Positions 34,135 to 45,003 of a DNA stretch of 64,000 bases are shown in pieces (position 1 is the stretch's first letter; the number at the start of each line of letters is the position of its first letter). A model generated the notes under the pieces. That model did not search any database. It was not told the DNA's origin and saw nothing but the letters and a program-made list of their open reading frames with translations. The DNA comes from Nocardiopsis sp. N85 (GTDB lineage Bacteria; Actinomycetota; Actinomycetes; Streptosporangiales; Streptosporangiaceae): contig NZ_JARBUT010000005.1 in the NCBI RefSeq assembly GCF_028882275.1, positions 1 through 64,000 on the forward strand, given 5' to 3'. The position numbers were made by a program, and so were the translations under genes.

Positions 34135-35880
34135 TCAGTGACGGTAGTCGGAACCGGGACGGTCGTCGTCCGGTCCGGGCGGGGGCGCGTGGTGGGCGCT
34201 GCCCTGGGGCGGCGGCCCGCCGAACGCCGGTCCCGCCGGGGGCCTGCGCGGTTCGTCGTCCTCAAGGAACGCGGCCATGTCCGCCGACAGCGTCGACTCC
34301 TCGACCTTCTCGTTGCGCCACTCCTCGCGCAGTTCCTCGTCCTGGGACTGGAACAGGACGCCCATGTCGGCGTCGTGGGTGGAGTCGGCCGGTTCGGGCT
34401 CGTCCCAGGAGGAGGCCAGGAAGGCGCTGTCGTAGGCCTCGTTGTGCTCGTTGTGCTCGGTCGGCTGCTGACGGGCCCCCGAGGGCGGTCCGAGCGGGTC
34501 GGCGGGCGGTGCGGGCGCTTCGTGGGCGCCGACCAGGTCGGTGGAGGGGATCGGGATGGGCACGTCGTCCGGGACGGGGCCGGGGAACATCGCGCCCGAC
34601 GGCGCGGGCTCGGATGCCTCCTGGCGGTCCCGACCCAGGTAGGACAGGGCGGCGACGGTGAGCGCGGCCAGTCCGGCACGCAGGGCGGGTTCCCGGGCGG
34701 GCGCGAAGAACGGCGAGTGGTTGCTGGGGACGTTGCCCATCTTCTCGTACGGGGTGCCGCCGGGGGCGGCCTCCCACACGTCGTGAGGGGTGGCGCCCAC
34801 GAACCAGTAGACGTACGGGATGGGCCGCGGGTCGTCGGGCAGCCCGAGGTACCCGAAGTCCTCGGTGGCCGGGGACGGGTCGGGCAGGTGGATGACGTAG
34901 GTGTCGCCGAAGTAGGCGCGGTGGGCGGCGGCGACGGCGTTGACGGTGTCGGGGTCGTTGCGGGTGACCCCGGCCCCCTGGAAGCGCTCGAACTCGGGCT
35001 CGCGGACGGCGCCGGAGGCGGCGGCCTCGGCGCGCACGATCCGTTCGATGGCCGTTTCGAGTCGTGCGGCGACGACCTCGTTGAGGGCCCGGGTGTTGAT
35101 CTCCAGGTAGGCCTCTTCGGGGATGATGTTGGCCTTGGTCCCGGCCTGGATGCGACCGACGGTGAGCACGGCCATCTCGCTGGGGCTGATCTCGCGGGAG
35201 ACCACGCCCTGGAGGCGGGTGACGATGTTGGCCGCGATGAGGACCGGGTCGACGGTGGTGTGGGGCTGGGAGGCGTGACCGCCCTCGCCGTGGACCCGGA
35301 TCCGGTAGGAGGCGGAGGATCCGAGGATGACCCCGGCGCGGTGGGAGATGAGGCCCGCGGGCTGGGGGCCCAGGTGCTGGCCGAGGATGACATCGGGGCG
35401 GCCGAAGCGTTCGTACAGTCCGTCGTCGAGCATCCGCTGGGCGCCGTCGAGGGACTCCTCACCCGGTTGGGCGACGATCATCACCGTGCCCGACCATTCC
35501 TCCCGGGTCTCCGAGAGGAGGTCGGCCGCGCCGACCAGGCAGGCGGTGTGCGCGTCGTGGCCGCAGGCGTGCATGACGGGGACCTCGTGGCCGTCCTCGT
35601 CGGTGGTGCGCGTGGTGCTGGCGTAGGGCAGCCCGGTCTTCTCCTCGACGGGGAGCGCGTCCATGTCGGCGCGGAGCATCACCGTGGGTCCGGGGCCGTT
35701 GCGCAGGACGCCGACCACGCCGGTGCCGCCGACGCCCTTGTGGACCTCGTAGCCGGTGCGGGTCAGCCATTCGGCGACGCCGCTGGCGGTGCGGTACTCC
35801 GCGTGGGAGAGTTCCGGGTTCTTGTGGAGATCGACGTAGAACCCCTCCACGAGCGGGAAGAGCTCGTCGAGGAGTCGCAT
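34135..35880 (-). CDS. M20-family amidohydrolase with long acidic/proline C-terminal tail
   Basis: 581 aa from ATG 35880. The catalytic core (about 1-405) shows LRADMDALPVEE, HACGHDAHTA, QPGEESLDGAQRML and TEDFGYLG, the two-metal site of N-acyl-amino-acid or indole-acetyl hydrolases (AbgB/HipO type). Family length is about 390-430; here 170 extra residues follow, rich in P, D and E (EHNEHNEAYDSAFLASSW, MGVLFQSQDEELREEW), without a recognised domain. The extension lies just before the M48 protease gene. Confidence 0.9.
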   Translation of the reverse strand: MRLLDELFPLVEGFYVDLHKNPELSHAEYRTASGVAEWLTRTGYEVHKGVGGTGVVGVLRNGPGPTVMLRADMDALPVEEKTGLPYASTTRTTDEDGHEVPVMHACGHDAHTACLVGAADLLSETREEWSGTVMIVAQPGEESLDGAQRMLDDGLYERFGRPDVILGQHLGPQPAGLISHRAGVILGSSASYRIRVHGEGGHASQPHTTVDPVLIAANIVTRLQGVVSREISPSEMAVLTVGRIQAGTKANIIPEEAYLEINTRALNEVVAARLETAIERIVRAEAAASGAVREPEFERFQGAGVTRNDPDTVNAVAAAHRAYFGDTYVIHLPDPSPATEDFGYLGLPDDPRPIPYVYWFVGATPHDVWEAAPGGTPYEKMGNVPSNHSPFFAPAREPALRAGLAALTVAALSYLGRDRQEASEPAPSGAMFPGPVPDDVPIPIPSTDLVGAHEAPAPPADPLGPPSGARQQPTEHNEHNEAYDSAFLASSWDEPEPADSTHDADMGVLFQSQDEELREEWRNEKVEESTLSADMAAFLEDDEPRRPPAGPAFGGPPPQGSAHHAPPPGPDDDRPGSDYRH

Positions 35881-36425
35881 CACCACACCCCCGTGCTGGG
35901 CTGCACGGTTGGGGTCCACCGCGTGCGGCACGGTATTCCACCGCCTTCTTGATTCTCGACCGGGACTGTCGCGCCCGGTGGGCGCCACTGACGGCACAGC
36001 TTATCGACGTGACCGTCACGACCCCACACTGACACGTTCGTGCCGGTCCGCACCACTGCCGAGGACCCTGGGGTGCGGAGCGGTGAATCGGATGGGTTAG
36101 TGTCTGCACACGGAACGGCATCTTCCCGGCCCAAATGCGCTCACATGTCACACGAGCGCTCACACCTCCCGCCCTCACCACCGGCCCGGGAGAAATCGAG
36201 AGAACTTCCCGCCGATCCGCGAGAACCGCTGGCACACATCCTTACATCACAGTAAGGTAACGCAGCACAGTCGATTCACCCGATGTCCCGGTGCCCCCCC
36301 TCGCGCGCCACGCGGCACCGACCCCCTCCCCCTGCCCTGACGGCGGAGCCCGTTCTCCGCTTACATGGAGCGATGAGGGGAACACCCACAGTCCCTGAGA
36401 AGTCCACCGACCCCGGAGTCCACTC
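35881..36425. other. divergent intergenic region
   Basis: About 545 bases between the M20 gene and the acyltransferase gene. No convincing frame. It contains an inverted repeat at 36240-36257 and several A/T-richer patches (GAATCGGATGGGTTAGTGTC near 36090) that may be promoters for both directions. Confidence 0.4.
36240..36257. promoter_or_regulatory. inverted repeat CCTTAC-N6-GTAAGG, candidate operator
   Basis: Perfect 6-base arms separated by ATCACA, 169 bases upstream of the acyltransferase start, in the A/T-richest part of the gap. The length and spacing fit a dimeric regulator site. No cognate regulator is adjacent. Confidence 0.45.
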
Positions 36426-37595
36426 GTGGCCTCATCCATGACCAGACCGGAAACCGACCGTACGGAGCCCGAGCGCGGCGCCAACGCCCCGGCCGAGAAC
36501 GACACCGTGGCGGGGGCCGGCCGGGCCCCGCGACGCGACGCCCGCCTGGACAACGCCAAATTCCTCTTGATCGGGCTGGTCGTCGTCGGCCACGCGATCG
36601 AACCGCTCCGCGACGTCGGGGCCGTCAGTGCCCTGTACTACTGGATCTACTTCTTCCACATGCCCGCGTTCATCCTGATCAGCGGGTACCTGTCGAGATC
36701 CTTCGACGGTTCGTCCAACCGTGTGGAGAAGCTGGTCCTGACCGTCGCGGTCCCGTACCTGATCTTCTGGACGATCCACCAGTCGATCTACACGGTCGAA
36801 CGCGGCGGGTTGCCCGACTCCCTGTCGGTGCTCAAGCCCACCTGGACCCTGTGGTTCCTGATCGCCCTCTTCCTCTGGCGACTCAGCGTCCCGGTGTGGA
36901 AGCGGCTGCGCTGGCCGGTGCTGGTCGCGGTGCTGATCTCCCTGTTCGCCGCCACCACCAGCCTCAGCGACACCCTGTCCCTGGGCCGGGTCGTGAGCTT
37001 CCTGCCGTTCTTCGTCCTGGGGCTGAGCCTGCGCCGGGAGCACTTCGCCCTGCTGGACGCGCTGTGGGTGCGGCTGACCTCCCTGGTGGTCCTGGGCGCC
37101 ACCGCCGCGCTGGCGGTGCCCATCTCCGACCGGCTCAGCCGCGACTGGCTGTTCTGGCGGGACAGTCTGACCGACCGTGACATCGACCCGCTGCTCCCCA
37201 GCATCGGCATCCGGCTGGCGTTCATGGGTCTGGCCCTGGCGATGACCATCGCCTTCCTGGCCCTGACCCCCAAGCGGCGGACCTGGTTCACGGCGCTGGG
37301 CGCCTACACCCTGTACATCTACCTGGGGCACTCCGTGGTGCTCATCCTCTTCAAGGCGTCCCCCTGGTACGACGTCATGAACAACCCGATCGGGGCCGTG
37401 CTCACCGTCCTCGTCGCCGCGGGGCTCACCCTCGCGCTGTGCGCCCCGTGGGTGCGCGCGGGCATGCGCTGGGCCGTGGAGCCCCGGCTCACCTGGTTCC
37501 TCAAGCAGGACGACCGGGGCGCGGACGCCGACGAGGCCGCGTCGGGGCCCGGGGAGAAGGACGAGAAGAGGAACGAGCGGACCTCGGGGGTCTGA
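36426..37595 (+). CDS. acyltransferase-3-family membrane protein
   Basis: 389 aa, about ten membrane helices. The N-terminal signature RDARLDNAKFLLIGLVVVGH and FFHMPAFILISGY are typical of acyltransferase 3 (OafA/YiaH-like). GTG at 36426 follows GGAG by nine bases; ATG at 36438 is an alternative. These enzymes add acetyl or other acyl groups to sugars or lipids on the outer face. It ends just before a strong shared terminator. Confidence 0.9.
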   Translation: MASSMTRPETDRTEPERGANAPAENDTVAGAGRAPRRDARLDNAKFLLIGLVVVGHAIEPLRDVGAVSALYYWIYFFHMPAFILISGYLSRSFDGSSNRVEKLVLTVAVPYLIFWTIHQSIYTVERGGLPDSLSVLKPTWTLWFLIALFLWRLSVPVWKRLRWPVLVAVLISLFAATTSLSDTLSLGRVVSFLPFFVLGLSLRREHFALLDALWVRLTSLVVLGATAALAVPISDRLSRDWLFWRDSLTDRDIDPLLPSIGIRLAFMGLALAMTIAFLALTPKRRTWFTALGAYTLYIYLGHSVVLILFKASPWYDVMNNPIGAVLTVLVAAGLTLALCAPWVRAGMRWAVEPRLTWFLKQDDRGADADEAASGPGEKDEKRNERTSGV

Positions 37596-37620
37596 CCCCG
37601 GTTCTCCGGCTCCCGACACA

Positions 37621-37661
37621 CGAAAGGGGCGGCGCGCGTCGTCGTGCGCACCGCCCCTTCG
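37621..37661. terminator. bidirectional terminator
   Basis: GGGGCGG and CCGCCCC plus inner GCGC/GCGC arms form a long stem, flanked by GAAA and TTC. It lies between convergent acyltransferase and phosphatidyltransferase genes. Confidence 0.8.
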
Positions 37662-37674
37662 TCGTGTCCGGGGG

Positions 37675-38616
37675 TCAGCTCCCGCCGAGCGTCGCCCCGG
37701 CCCCGACCGCGCCGGCCGCGATCAGTTCGCGGCGGCGCTCCTCGAAGCGCCGGGTGTCCTTCCACAGCCTGTACACGAGCACGACCTCGAAGAACCCCAG
37801 GGCCAGGATCGAGAACACGGCGATCGGGAGGATCAGGCTGTGCACCGGGGTGAAGAGGGAGAGCAGGATCGTGATCGGCGCGACCACGCACAGGAACATC
37901 TCGTACTCGATGCCGCTGAACAGGTGCGGGCGCACCCGGTGGCGCAGCAGGAAGGCGCGGGCGCGACCGTAGATCCCGCGCGGCGCCGGCGCGTCGACCC
38001 GGCCGGGGGCGTCCGACATCGCGTCGTCCTCGGGGCTGGCGTCGCCCGGTCCGGCGGCCGCGTCGGCGCGCAGCCGGTCGGTGTCGCCGACCAGCTCGGC
38101 CAGGGAGCGGTTCATCCCCCGACGGGTCTTGGCGACCTGGGAACCGTTGAGGTAGCGCAGCAGGTCGAAGAAGACGATGACCGGGGCCGCGATCAGGTAG
38201 GCCGCCTGGCCGGTGACGATCCACTGGCCGACGAGCAGCGCCATCACGCACATGAAGAACCGGATGCGGTCGAACACGAAGTCGACCCAGGTGCCGAAGA
38301 CCGATCCGGTGCCCTTCAGCCGGGCGATCTTGCCGTCCATGCAGTCGAGTACGAAGCTGAGGTGGAACAACAGCGCGCCGGCCACCAACCAGGCCCACTC
38401 CGCCCCGATCCCGGAGGCGGGCATCGCGAAGCCCACGGCCGAGAGCAGGCCGAGGATTCCCGCCCCGGCGGTCAGCTGGTTGGGGGTGATGTCGGTGCGG
38501 TTCGCGGTCCAGACGACCAGCCGACCGGCGAGCGGGTCGACCAGGAAGACCGTCCACCAGGCGTCTTTGGCCTTGTAGGTCTCTTCCTTCACCTGCGCGA
38601 ACGTGAAACGCGGCAT
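37675..38616 (-). CDS. CDP-alcohol phosphatidyltransferase family protein
   Basis: 313 aa from ATG 38616. The complete catalytic signature D-x2-DG-x2-AR-x8-G-x3-D-x3-D is visible as LDCMDGKIARLKG...GTWVDFVFDR at about residues 88-114. Six membrane helices are predicted, with a cytoplasmic insert (about 180-210) rich in D and A. The enzyme joins a CDP-linked alcohol to a second alcohol, as in phospholipid or inositol-phosphate synthesis. Both substrates are unknown; the gene is not beside known PI genes. Confidence 0.92.
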   Translation of the reverse strand: MPRFTFAQVKEETYKAKDAWWTVFLVDPLAGRLVVWTANRTDITPNQLTAGAGILGLLSAVGFAMPASGIGAEWAWLVAGALLFHLSFVLDCMDGKIARLKGTGSVFGTWVDFVFDRIRFFMCVMALLVGQWIVTGQAAYLIAAPVIVFFDLLRYLNGSQVAKTRRGMNRSLAELVGDTDRLRADAAAGPGDASPEDDAMSDAPGRVDAPAPRGIYGRARAFLLRHRVRPHLFSGIEYEMFLCVVAPITILLSLFTPVHSLILPIAVFSILALGFFEVVLVYRLWKDTRRFEERRRELIAAGAVGAGATLGGS

Positions 38617-38759
38617 GCGTGTGTCTCCATGGAGGGACGCCCCGACCTGCCGGTTTTCGACAACACGCTGCCAAGACCGGGGAAGGGCTGTTTCGGCGGG
38701 AATCGAGTCATCATGCCAGATGGGGTGTCGTGCGGGCCAATCGATGACGGCATACTTGA

Positions 38760-40283
<1,524 letters not shown>

Positions 40284-40301
40284 CACGGACGTGTCGTGCG
40301 A

Positions 40302-40328
40302 GGGGAGGCGCCGGGCGCCTCCCCTTTT
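40302..40328 (+). terminator. intrinsic terminator of guaB1
   Basis: A 10-bp perfect stem (GGGGAGGCGC/GCGCCTCCCC) with a CGG loop is followed by TTTT, 18 bases after the guaB1 stop. Confidence 0.85.
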
Positions 40329-40344
40329 CGCGTTCCCGCGGCCC

Positions 40345-41121
40345 TCACTCCCCGTGCGCCCGCCGGGCAGCCAGGGTCTCCCTGCGGTGTTCACCGCAGA
40401 GACGGTCGGCGTGCCGCACGGGCTCGGGCACCCGGTAACGCGGTGACAGGCGCAGCACCAGGTCGGCGGCGCCTTCGAGGTCGACCCGGTGACCGACGGA
40501 GACGTAGACGGGTTTGACGCCGGTGCGGGTGCGCAGGGCGCGTCCGATCACCTCCGCTCCGTCGGCGGCCAGGGCCGCGGAGTCGGGGACGACCTCGGAG
40601 CGGCCGGCGACCATGGGCGTCCACGAGCCGCGTTCGTCGCCGGGCACGGAGTGCCTGCCGTAGAGCACCGACTTGGCGGAGCCCACGACCGGGAGGTCGA
40701 GGAGGACGCCCAGATGGGAGGCGACCCCGAAACGGCGCGGGTGGGCCAGGCCGAACCCGTCGCACAGGTACACGTCGGGCGTGGTCCGCAACCTCCCGAG
40801 GGCCTTCAGCACCGGCGGCAGTTCCCGGAAGGAGAAGAGCCCGGAGATGTAGGGGAAGGACACCTCGGAGTCGATGGCGACCGACTCGACGACCTCCAGG
40901 GTGGCCACGTCCACGACGACGGCCGCGGCCGCCAGCGCCGTGTCGTCCTTGGCGTAGCTGACGTCGAGGCCGGCGATCGTGCGCACCGCCGCGGCGTCGA
41001 GGGGTTCCTCGCGCACCAGGGCCGCCTTGCGCCGTTGCAGGGCCACGGCCTCCTTGGGGTCGCTCGGCCAGTTCTCCGGGTCGTCCAGGATCCGACCGAC
41101 CCGTTCGGCGATGTCCGACAC
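40345..41121 (-). CDS. nfi: endonuclease V (deoxyinosine 3' endonuclease)
   Basis: 258 aa. Family motifs in order: IAGLDVSYAKDD (metal-ligand Asp), FPYISGLFSFRELP, VYLCDGFGLAHPRRFGVASH and the VVGSAKSVLYG loop. It nicks DNA one base 3' of deoxyinosine, repairing deaminated adenine. Length is normal to slightly long. Stands alone, convergent with guaB1. Confidence 0.95.
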   Translation of the reverse strand: MSDIAERVGRILDDPENWPSDPKEAVALQRRKAALVREEPLDAAAVRTIAGLDVSYAKDDTALAAAAVVVDVATLEVVESVAIDSEVSFPYISGLFSFRELPPVLKALGRLRTTPDVYLCDGFGLAHPRRFGVASHLGVLLDLPVVGSAKSVLYGRHSVPGDERGSWTPMVAGRSEVVPDSAALAADGAEVIGRALRTRTGVKPVYVSVGHRVDLEGAADLVLRLSPRYRVPEPVRHADRLCGEHRRETLAARRAHGE

Positions 41122-41342
41122 CCGACGCCTCCGCTTCTCTCCGCCTCATCCCATCGACGACGGGACCCGTTCCACCCCATCCAACCGCACGGGTGTCCCG
41201 GCCCGCCCGAGGAGACCGGGGCACCCCGGCCGTCGCGTCCGCACGACTCCTCCGGCCGGCGGTGCGTGCGTCGCGTTGTGCCCGACGTCACCGGCTCCGG
41301 TGCCCGAAGCGGCCGGCCGGAGCGATACGGTGAACCCGCTGG

Positions 41343-41368
41343 TTTTGCACTGACCGGTCAGTTCAAAA
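41343..41368. promoter_or_regulatory. 26-base near-perfect palindromic operator
   Basis: The core ACTGACCGGTCAGT (41349-41362) is a perfect 14-base palindrome. Outer arms TTTTG and CAAAA extend the symmetry, leaving one mismatched pair. It ends just before the GGAGG ribosome site (41370-41374) of the ATPase gene, so a bound dimer would cover the promoter or transcription start. The TetR gene ending this operon is the natural binder (inference). Confidence 0.85.
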
Positions 41369-41380
41369 AGGAGGCAGGGA

Positions 41381-42181
41381 ATGCGTCTGGCCACCGGGGC
41401 CCGGGTCATGGCGGAGGACGTCGCGCTCGTCACCCGGGAGGGCCCCGTGTACACGGGCGTCGACTTCACCGCCCGGCCCGGGACCCTCACCGTGTTCCAG
41501 GCCGACTCCGGTGGCGGCCGCAGCGCGCTGCTGCTGACCCTGACCGGACGCATGCGCCCCACCTCCGGGACCGTGTACGTGGACGGTCACGAGCTGCCGG
41601 GGCGGGCCCGCCGGGTGCGCCGGATCAGCTCGCTCGGCCTCATGGCCGAGGTCAACGCCCTCGATGAACGCCTACGGGTCCGCGAGCACCTGTCCGAGGC
41701 CGCGCTGCTGCGCTTCCGGCCGGCCGCCCGGGGACTGGCCGACGCCGCCGTGGAGGCCGCCGAACTGGCCGACCTGGACCGCGACACGATGGTCAAGGAG
41801 CTGCCCGCGTTGGAGCGCCGCAGGTTGGGCGTGGCACTGGCCCTGATGGCCGAGCCCCGTCTGTTGGCCGTGGACGACGTCGACGGCGGGCTGTGCGACG
41901 AGCACCAGGTGCTGATGTGGCGCACCCTCAAGGGCCTCTCCGACGCCGGCCTGACCGTGATCGCCACCTGCGCCGACGCCGACGCCCTGGTCGACGTCGC
42001 CGACGCCGACGTCCAGGGCCCCCTGCCCATCGGGCAGGGGGAGGAACCCCACGACCCCCCGGAGGACCCCGGAGAGATGCGCCCGTCCGCCCCCTTCGAC
42101 GAGCCCGCGAGGGCCGAGGGACCCGGGGAGAGGAACACGGAGAACGAGAGGGAGAAGGGAGGCGACCACCGTGACCGATGA
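41381..42181 (+). CDS. ABC-type ATP-binding protein with degenerate motifs, YhgE partner
   Basis: 266 aa. The Walker A region reads ADSGGGRSALLLTL with Arg in place of Lys. The Q-loop position reads MAEVNALDERL, the signature LPALERRRLG rather than LSGGQ, and Walker B LLAVDDVDGG lacks the usual Glu. About 60 residues of charged, proline-rich tail follow. It overlaps the YhgE/Pip gene by 11 bases. It probably works with that membrane protein; whether it hydrolyses ATP is doubtful from the motif changes. Confidence 0.82.
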   Translation: MRLATGARVMAEDVALVTREGPVYTGVDFTARPGTLTVFQADSGGGRSALLLTLTGRMRPTSGTVYVDGHELPGRARRVRRISSLGLMAEVNALDERLRVREHLSEAALLRFRPAARGLADAAVEAAELADLDRDTMVKELPALERRRLGVALALMAEPRLLAVDDVDGGLCDEHQVLMWRTLKGLSDAGLTVIATCADADALVDVADADVQGPLPIGQGEEPHDPPEDPGEMRPSAPFDEPARAEGPGERNTENEREKGGDHRDR

Positions 42182-44288
42182 CGAGACCGCCCCGAACCGC
42201 CCCCGGTTCCGCCCCTTCGCCGTCCCCCGCCTCGGGCTGCTCACCGTGCGGTCCTTTCTGCGCTCCCCCCTGCCCACCGCGGCGCTGGCCGCCCTGTTGC
42301 TCATCCCCCTGCTCTACTCCGGCATGTACCTGTGGTCGTTCTGGGACCCGTTCGGGCGGATGGAGCACCTGCCCGTCGCCCTCGTCAACGAGGACCGCCC
42401 CGTCGAGGTGGACGGGGAGCGGGTGGACGCGGGCGGGGAGTTGACCGACACCCTGCTGGAACGCGGTGACCTGGACTGGCACCCGGTCGACGCGCGGGAG
42501 GCCGCCCGCGGGCTCGCCGAGGGCGACTACTACGTCTCCCTGACCGTCCCCGAGGACTTCAGCGCCGACCTGACCTCCCCCTCCCGCGACCGCGAGGCCC
42601 CGGCGCAGGCCATGCTGATCGCCCACTACAACGACTCCAACAGTTTCGTCGTGCGCCAACTGGCGGGCGCGGCCTTCAAGGAGATCCGCGACGCCGCGGA
42701 GCAGACGGCGATCCGCGGCTACCTCGACGAGATCTTCCTCGGCTTCAACGAGATCCACGGCAGGACGGAGGAGGCCGCCGACGGAGCGGACCTGCTGTCG
42801 GAGGGCGCCGGGGAGGCCGAGGAGGGGTCCGGGGAGCTGTCGGGCGGCCTGGGTACCGCCCACGAGGGCGCGGGGGAGCTGTCGGGCGGCCTGGACGAGC
42901 TGTACACGGGGTCCAAGGACCTGGCCACGGGTGCCGAGACCGCCTCCACCGAGGTGTCGGCGCAGGCCGAGAAGATCGGCGACCTCGCCGACGAGTGGCT
43001 GCCCCGACTGGAGGAGGACGCCCCCGACGTCCAGGAGCGGGCCGAGCTGGTCGCCGAACTCTCCGGGGACCTGGCCGAGGTCCTGAACGGGCTGCCGGAG
43101 GACATCGACACCGAGGGCCTGTCCGAGGTGGACCGGCGACTCGACGAGTACCTGGAGGCCCACCCGGAGCTGGAGACCGAGCAGCCCGACCTGTACCTGC
43201 TCCTATCCGACCTCCGGGACGGGATGGACGTGGCGCTGTCCACCGCGCGGTTCGTCGAGGACAACCGCGACGACATCGTGTCCACCGCCGATGAGGCCGC
43301 CGACCTGAGCGAGAAGGCCGCCGACCTGGCCGAGGACCTGCCCGATCACGTCGAAAGCGCCGAGGACGCGCGCGATCGGGTGGACGAGCTCGCCGAGGGG
43401 CTGGAGGACCTGTCCGAGGGCGCGGCCGCGCTGCGCGACGGGCTGGAGACGGCGTCGACGGCCTCCGGCGAACTCGACGAGGGGCTCGGCCGGCTCAGCG
43501 AGGGCTCCGACGATCTCCACGAGGGTCTGGGCGAACTGTCCACCGGCTCGGACGAACTGGCCGGTGGGCTGACGGAGGGGGTCGACCGGATCCCCACCTA
43601 CGACGAGAGGGGGCGGGAGAACGCCGGCGACATGATGAGCTCTCCGGTCCGGCTGAGCAGCGAGATCGACAACGAGGCACCCGACTACGGCACCGGATTC
43701 GCGCCGTTCTTCGTCCCCCTGTCCCTGTGGGTGGGCGCGATGGTGGTGTTCATGGTGGTGCCCGCCCTGTCCTCACGGGCCCTGGCCTCCTCCGCCCCGT
43801 CGTGGCGGGTGGCCCTGGCCGGGCGGACGGTGCCGATGCTGCTCGGCTTCGGGCAGGTCCTCGTGATGATGTCCGCGCTGCACCTGCTGCTCGGACTGGA
43901 ATCGCGGAACTGGCCGCTGCTCATCGGTTTCCTGCTGTTGACCGCCGCGGCCTTCGCCGCCACGGTGCAGTACCTCAACGTGCGCTTCGGCGCGGCCGGC
44001 CGGGTGGTCGCGCTGGCGCTGCTGGTGCTCCAGTTGACGTCGGCGGGCGGAACCTACCCGATCGAGACGAGTCCGGCGTTCTTCCAGGCCATCGGCCCCT
44101 ACCTGCCGCTGCACTGGGGGGTGACCGCCATGCGCCAACTGATCGGCGGTGGTGACATGGTCCTGGTGTGGCAGGCGTTCGGGGTGATGTCGCTGTGGTT
44201 CGTCGTGCCCCTGTCGCTGACCTGGCTGACCGTGGAGCGCAAGCGCATGTGGACGATGAGCGCCCTCTACCCCGCCTTGAGACTCTGA
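42171..44288 (+). CDS. YhgE/Pip-family membrane protein
   Basis: 705 aa. One N-terminal helix (about 37-55), then a large external region (about 60-500) with long repeated coiled-coil segments (GELSGGL, GLEDLSEGAAALRDGLETAS, GELSTGSDELAGGL), then five to six C-terminal membrane helices (about 505-690). This is the YhgE/phage-infection-protein layout, related to ABC-2 permeases and type VII-linked membrane proteins. The GTG start overlaps the ATPase gene. Export function of the pair is suspected but unproven. Confidence 0.9.
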   Translation: MTDDETAPNRPRFRPFAVPRLGLLTVRSFLRSPLPTAALAALLLIPLLYSGMYLWSFWDPFGRMEHLPVALVNEDRPVEVDGERVDAGGELTDTLLERGDLDWHPVDAREAARGLAEGDYYVSLTVPEDFSADLTSPSRDREAPAQAMLIAHYNDSNSFVVRQLAGAAFKEIRDAAEQTAIRGYLDEIFLGFNEIHGRTEEAADGADLLSEGAGEAEEGSGELSGGLGTAHEGAGELSGGLDELYTGSKDLATGAETASTEVSAQAEKIGDLADEWLPRLEEDAPDVQERAELVAELSGDLAEVLNGLPEDIDTEGLSEVDRRLDEYLEAHPELETEQPDLYLLLSDLRDGMDVALSTARFVEDNRDDIVSTADEAADLSEKAADLAEDLPDHVESAEDARDRVDELAEGLEDLSEGAAALRDGLETASTASGELDEGLGRLSEGSDDLHEGLGELSTGSDELAGGLTEGVDRIPTYDERGRENAGDMMSSPVRLSSEIDNEAPDYGTGFAPFFVPLSLWVGAMVVFMVVPALSSRALASSAPSWRVALAGRTVPMLLGFGQVLVMMSALHLLLGLESRNWPLLIGFLLLTAAAFAATVQYLNVRFGAAGRVVALALLVLQLTSAGGTYPIETSPAFFQAIGPYLPLHWGVTAMRQLIGGGDMVLVWQAFGVMSLWFVVPLSLTWLTVERKRMWTMSALYPALRL

Positions 44289-44347
44289 GTACGACGCCCG
44301 GGGGTCGGCGCCGGGACGCGGGTGTTCCGGCGCCGATCAGGGGCAGA

Positions 44348-44992
44348 ATGGACCGGATGAGCGTGAGCACCCCAGATCGACCGATGAGCAGCCGACGCGA
44401 GGCCACTCGCAAACGGCTGTTCGAAGCCGCCGTGACCCTGATCTCGGAACAGGGTTACGGTGCCACCAGCGTCGATGAGATCGCCGAGCGCGCCGGGGTC
44501 GCCAAGGGCACCGTCTACTACAACTTCGGCGGCAAGAGCGAGCTGTACACGGCACTGATGGAGTGGGGCGTCACCCGGCTGGCCGACACCCTCAAGGACG
44601 CCGTCCCCTCCGCCGAGACGGACCCGGGACGGGCCCTGGTCGCGGTCCTGCGGGCGGGCGTGGAGTTCATCGGCGAGCACGAGGCCCTGGCCCGTCTGCT
44701 CATGGCCGAGACCTGGCGTACCCACCAGGTCTGGTACACCACCATCCGGCACATCCGAACCGAAGCCATCGGTGTCGTCATCGGACTGTTGGACGCGCTG
44801 GCCGAGGCCGGTCGCCTCAGACCGGACCTGGACACGGGGCTCGCGGGGTCGGCCCTGTTCGGCATGGTGGTGACGGTGGCCCTCGACTGGCGCACCCTCC
44901 AACCGGATCGACCGGTGGAGGAGATCCACGCGACCCTGACCCACATGATCGACGGCTTCCTGGGGACGACGGTCTCCCCCATGGACGCCTGA
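44348..44992 (+). CDS. TetR-family repressor of the YhgE operon
   Basis: 214 aa. HTH at about 20-65: TSVDEIAERAGVAKGTVYYN, then FGGKSELYTALMEWG. The C-terminal domain is of the TetR_C type common in exporter repressors. It is last of three genes behind the palindromic operator at 41343-41368, so it likely represses its own operon. ATG at 44357 is an alternative start. Confidence 0.9.
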   Translation: MDRMSVSTPDRPMSSRREATRKRLFEAAVTLISEQGYGATSVDEIAERAGVAKGTVYYNFGGKSELYTALMEWGVTRLADTLKDAVPSAETDPGRALVAVLRAGVEFIGEHEALARLLMAETWRTHQVWYTTIRHIRTEAIGVVIGLLDALAEAGRLRPDLDTGLAGSALFGMVVTVALDWRTLQPDRPVEEIHATLTHMIDGFLGTTVSPMDA

Positions 44993-45003
44993 GAGGACGC
45001 CCG

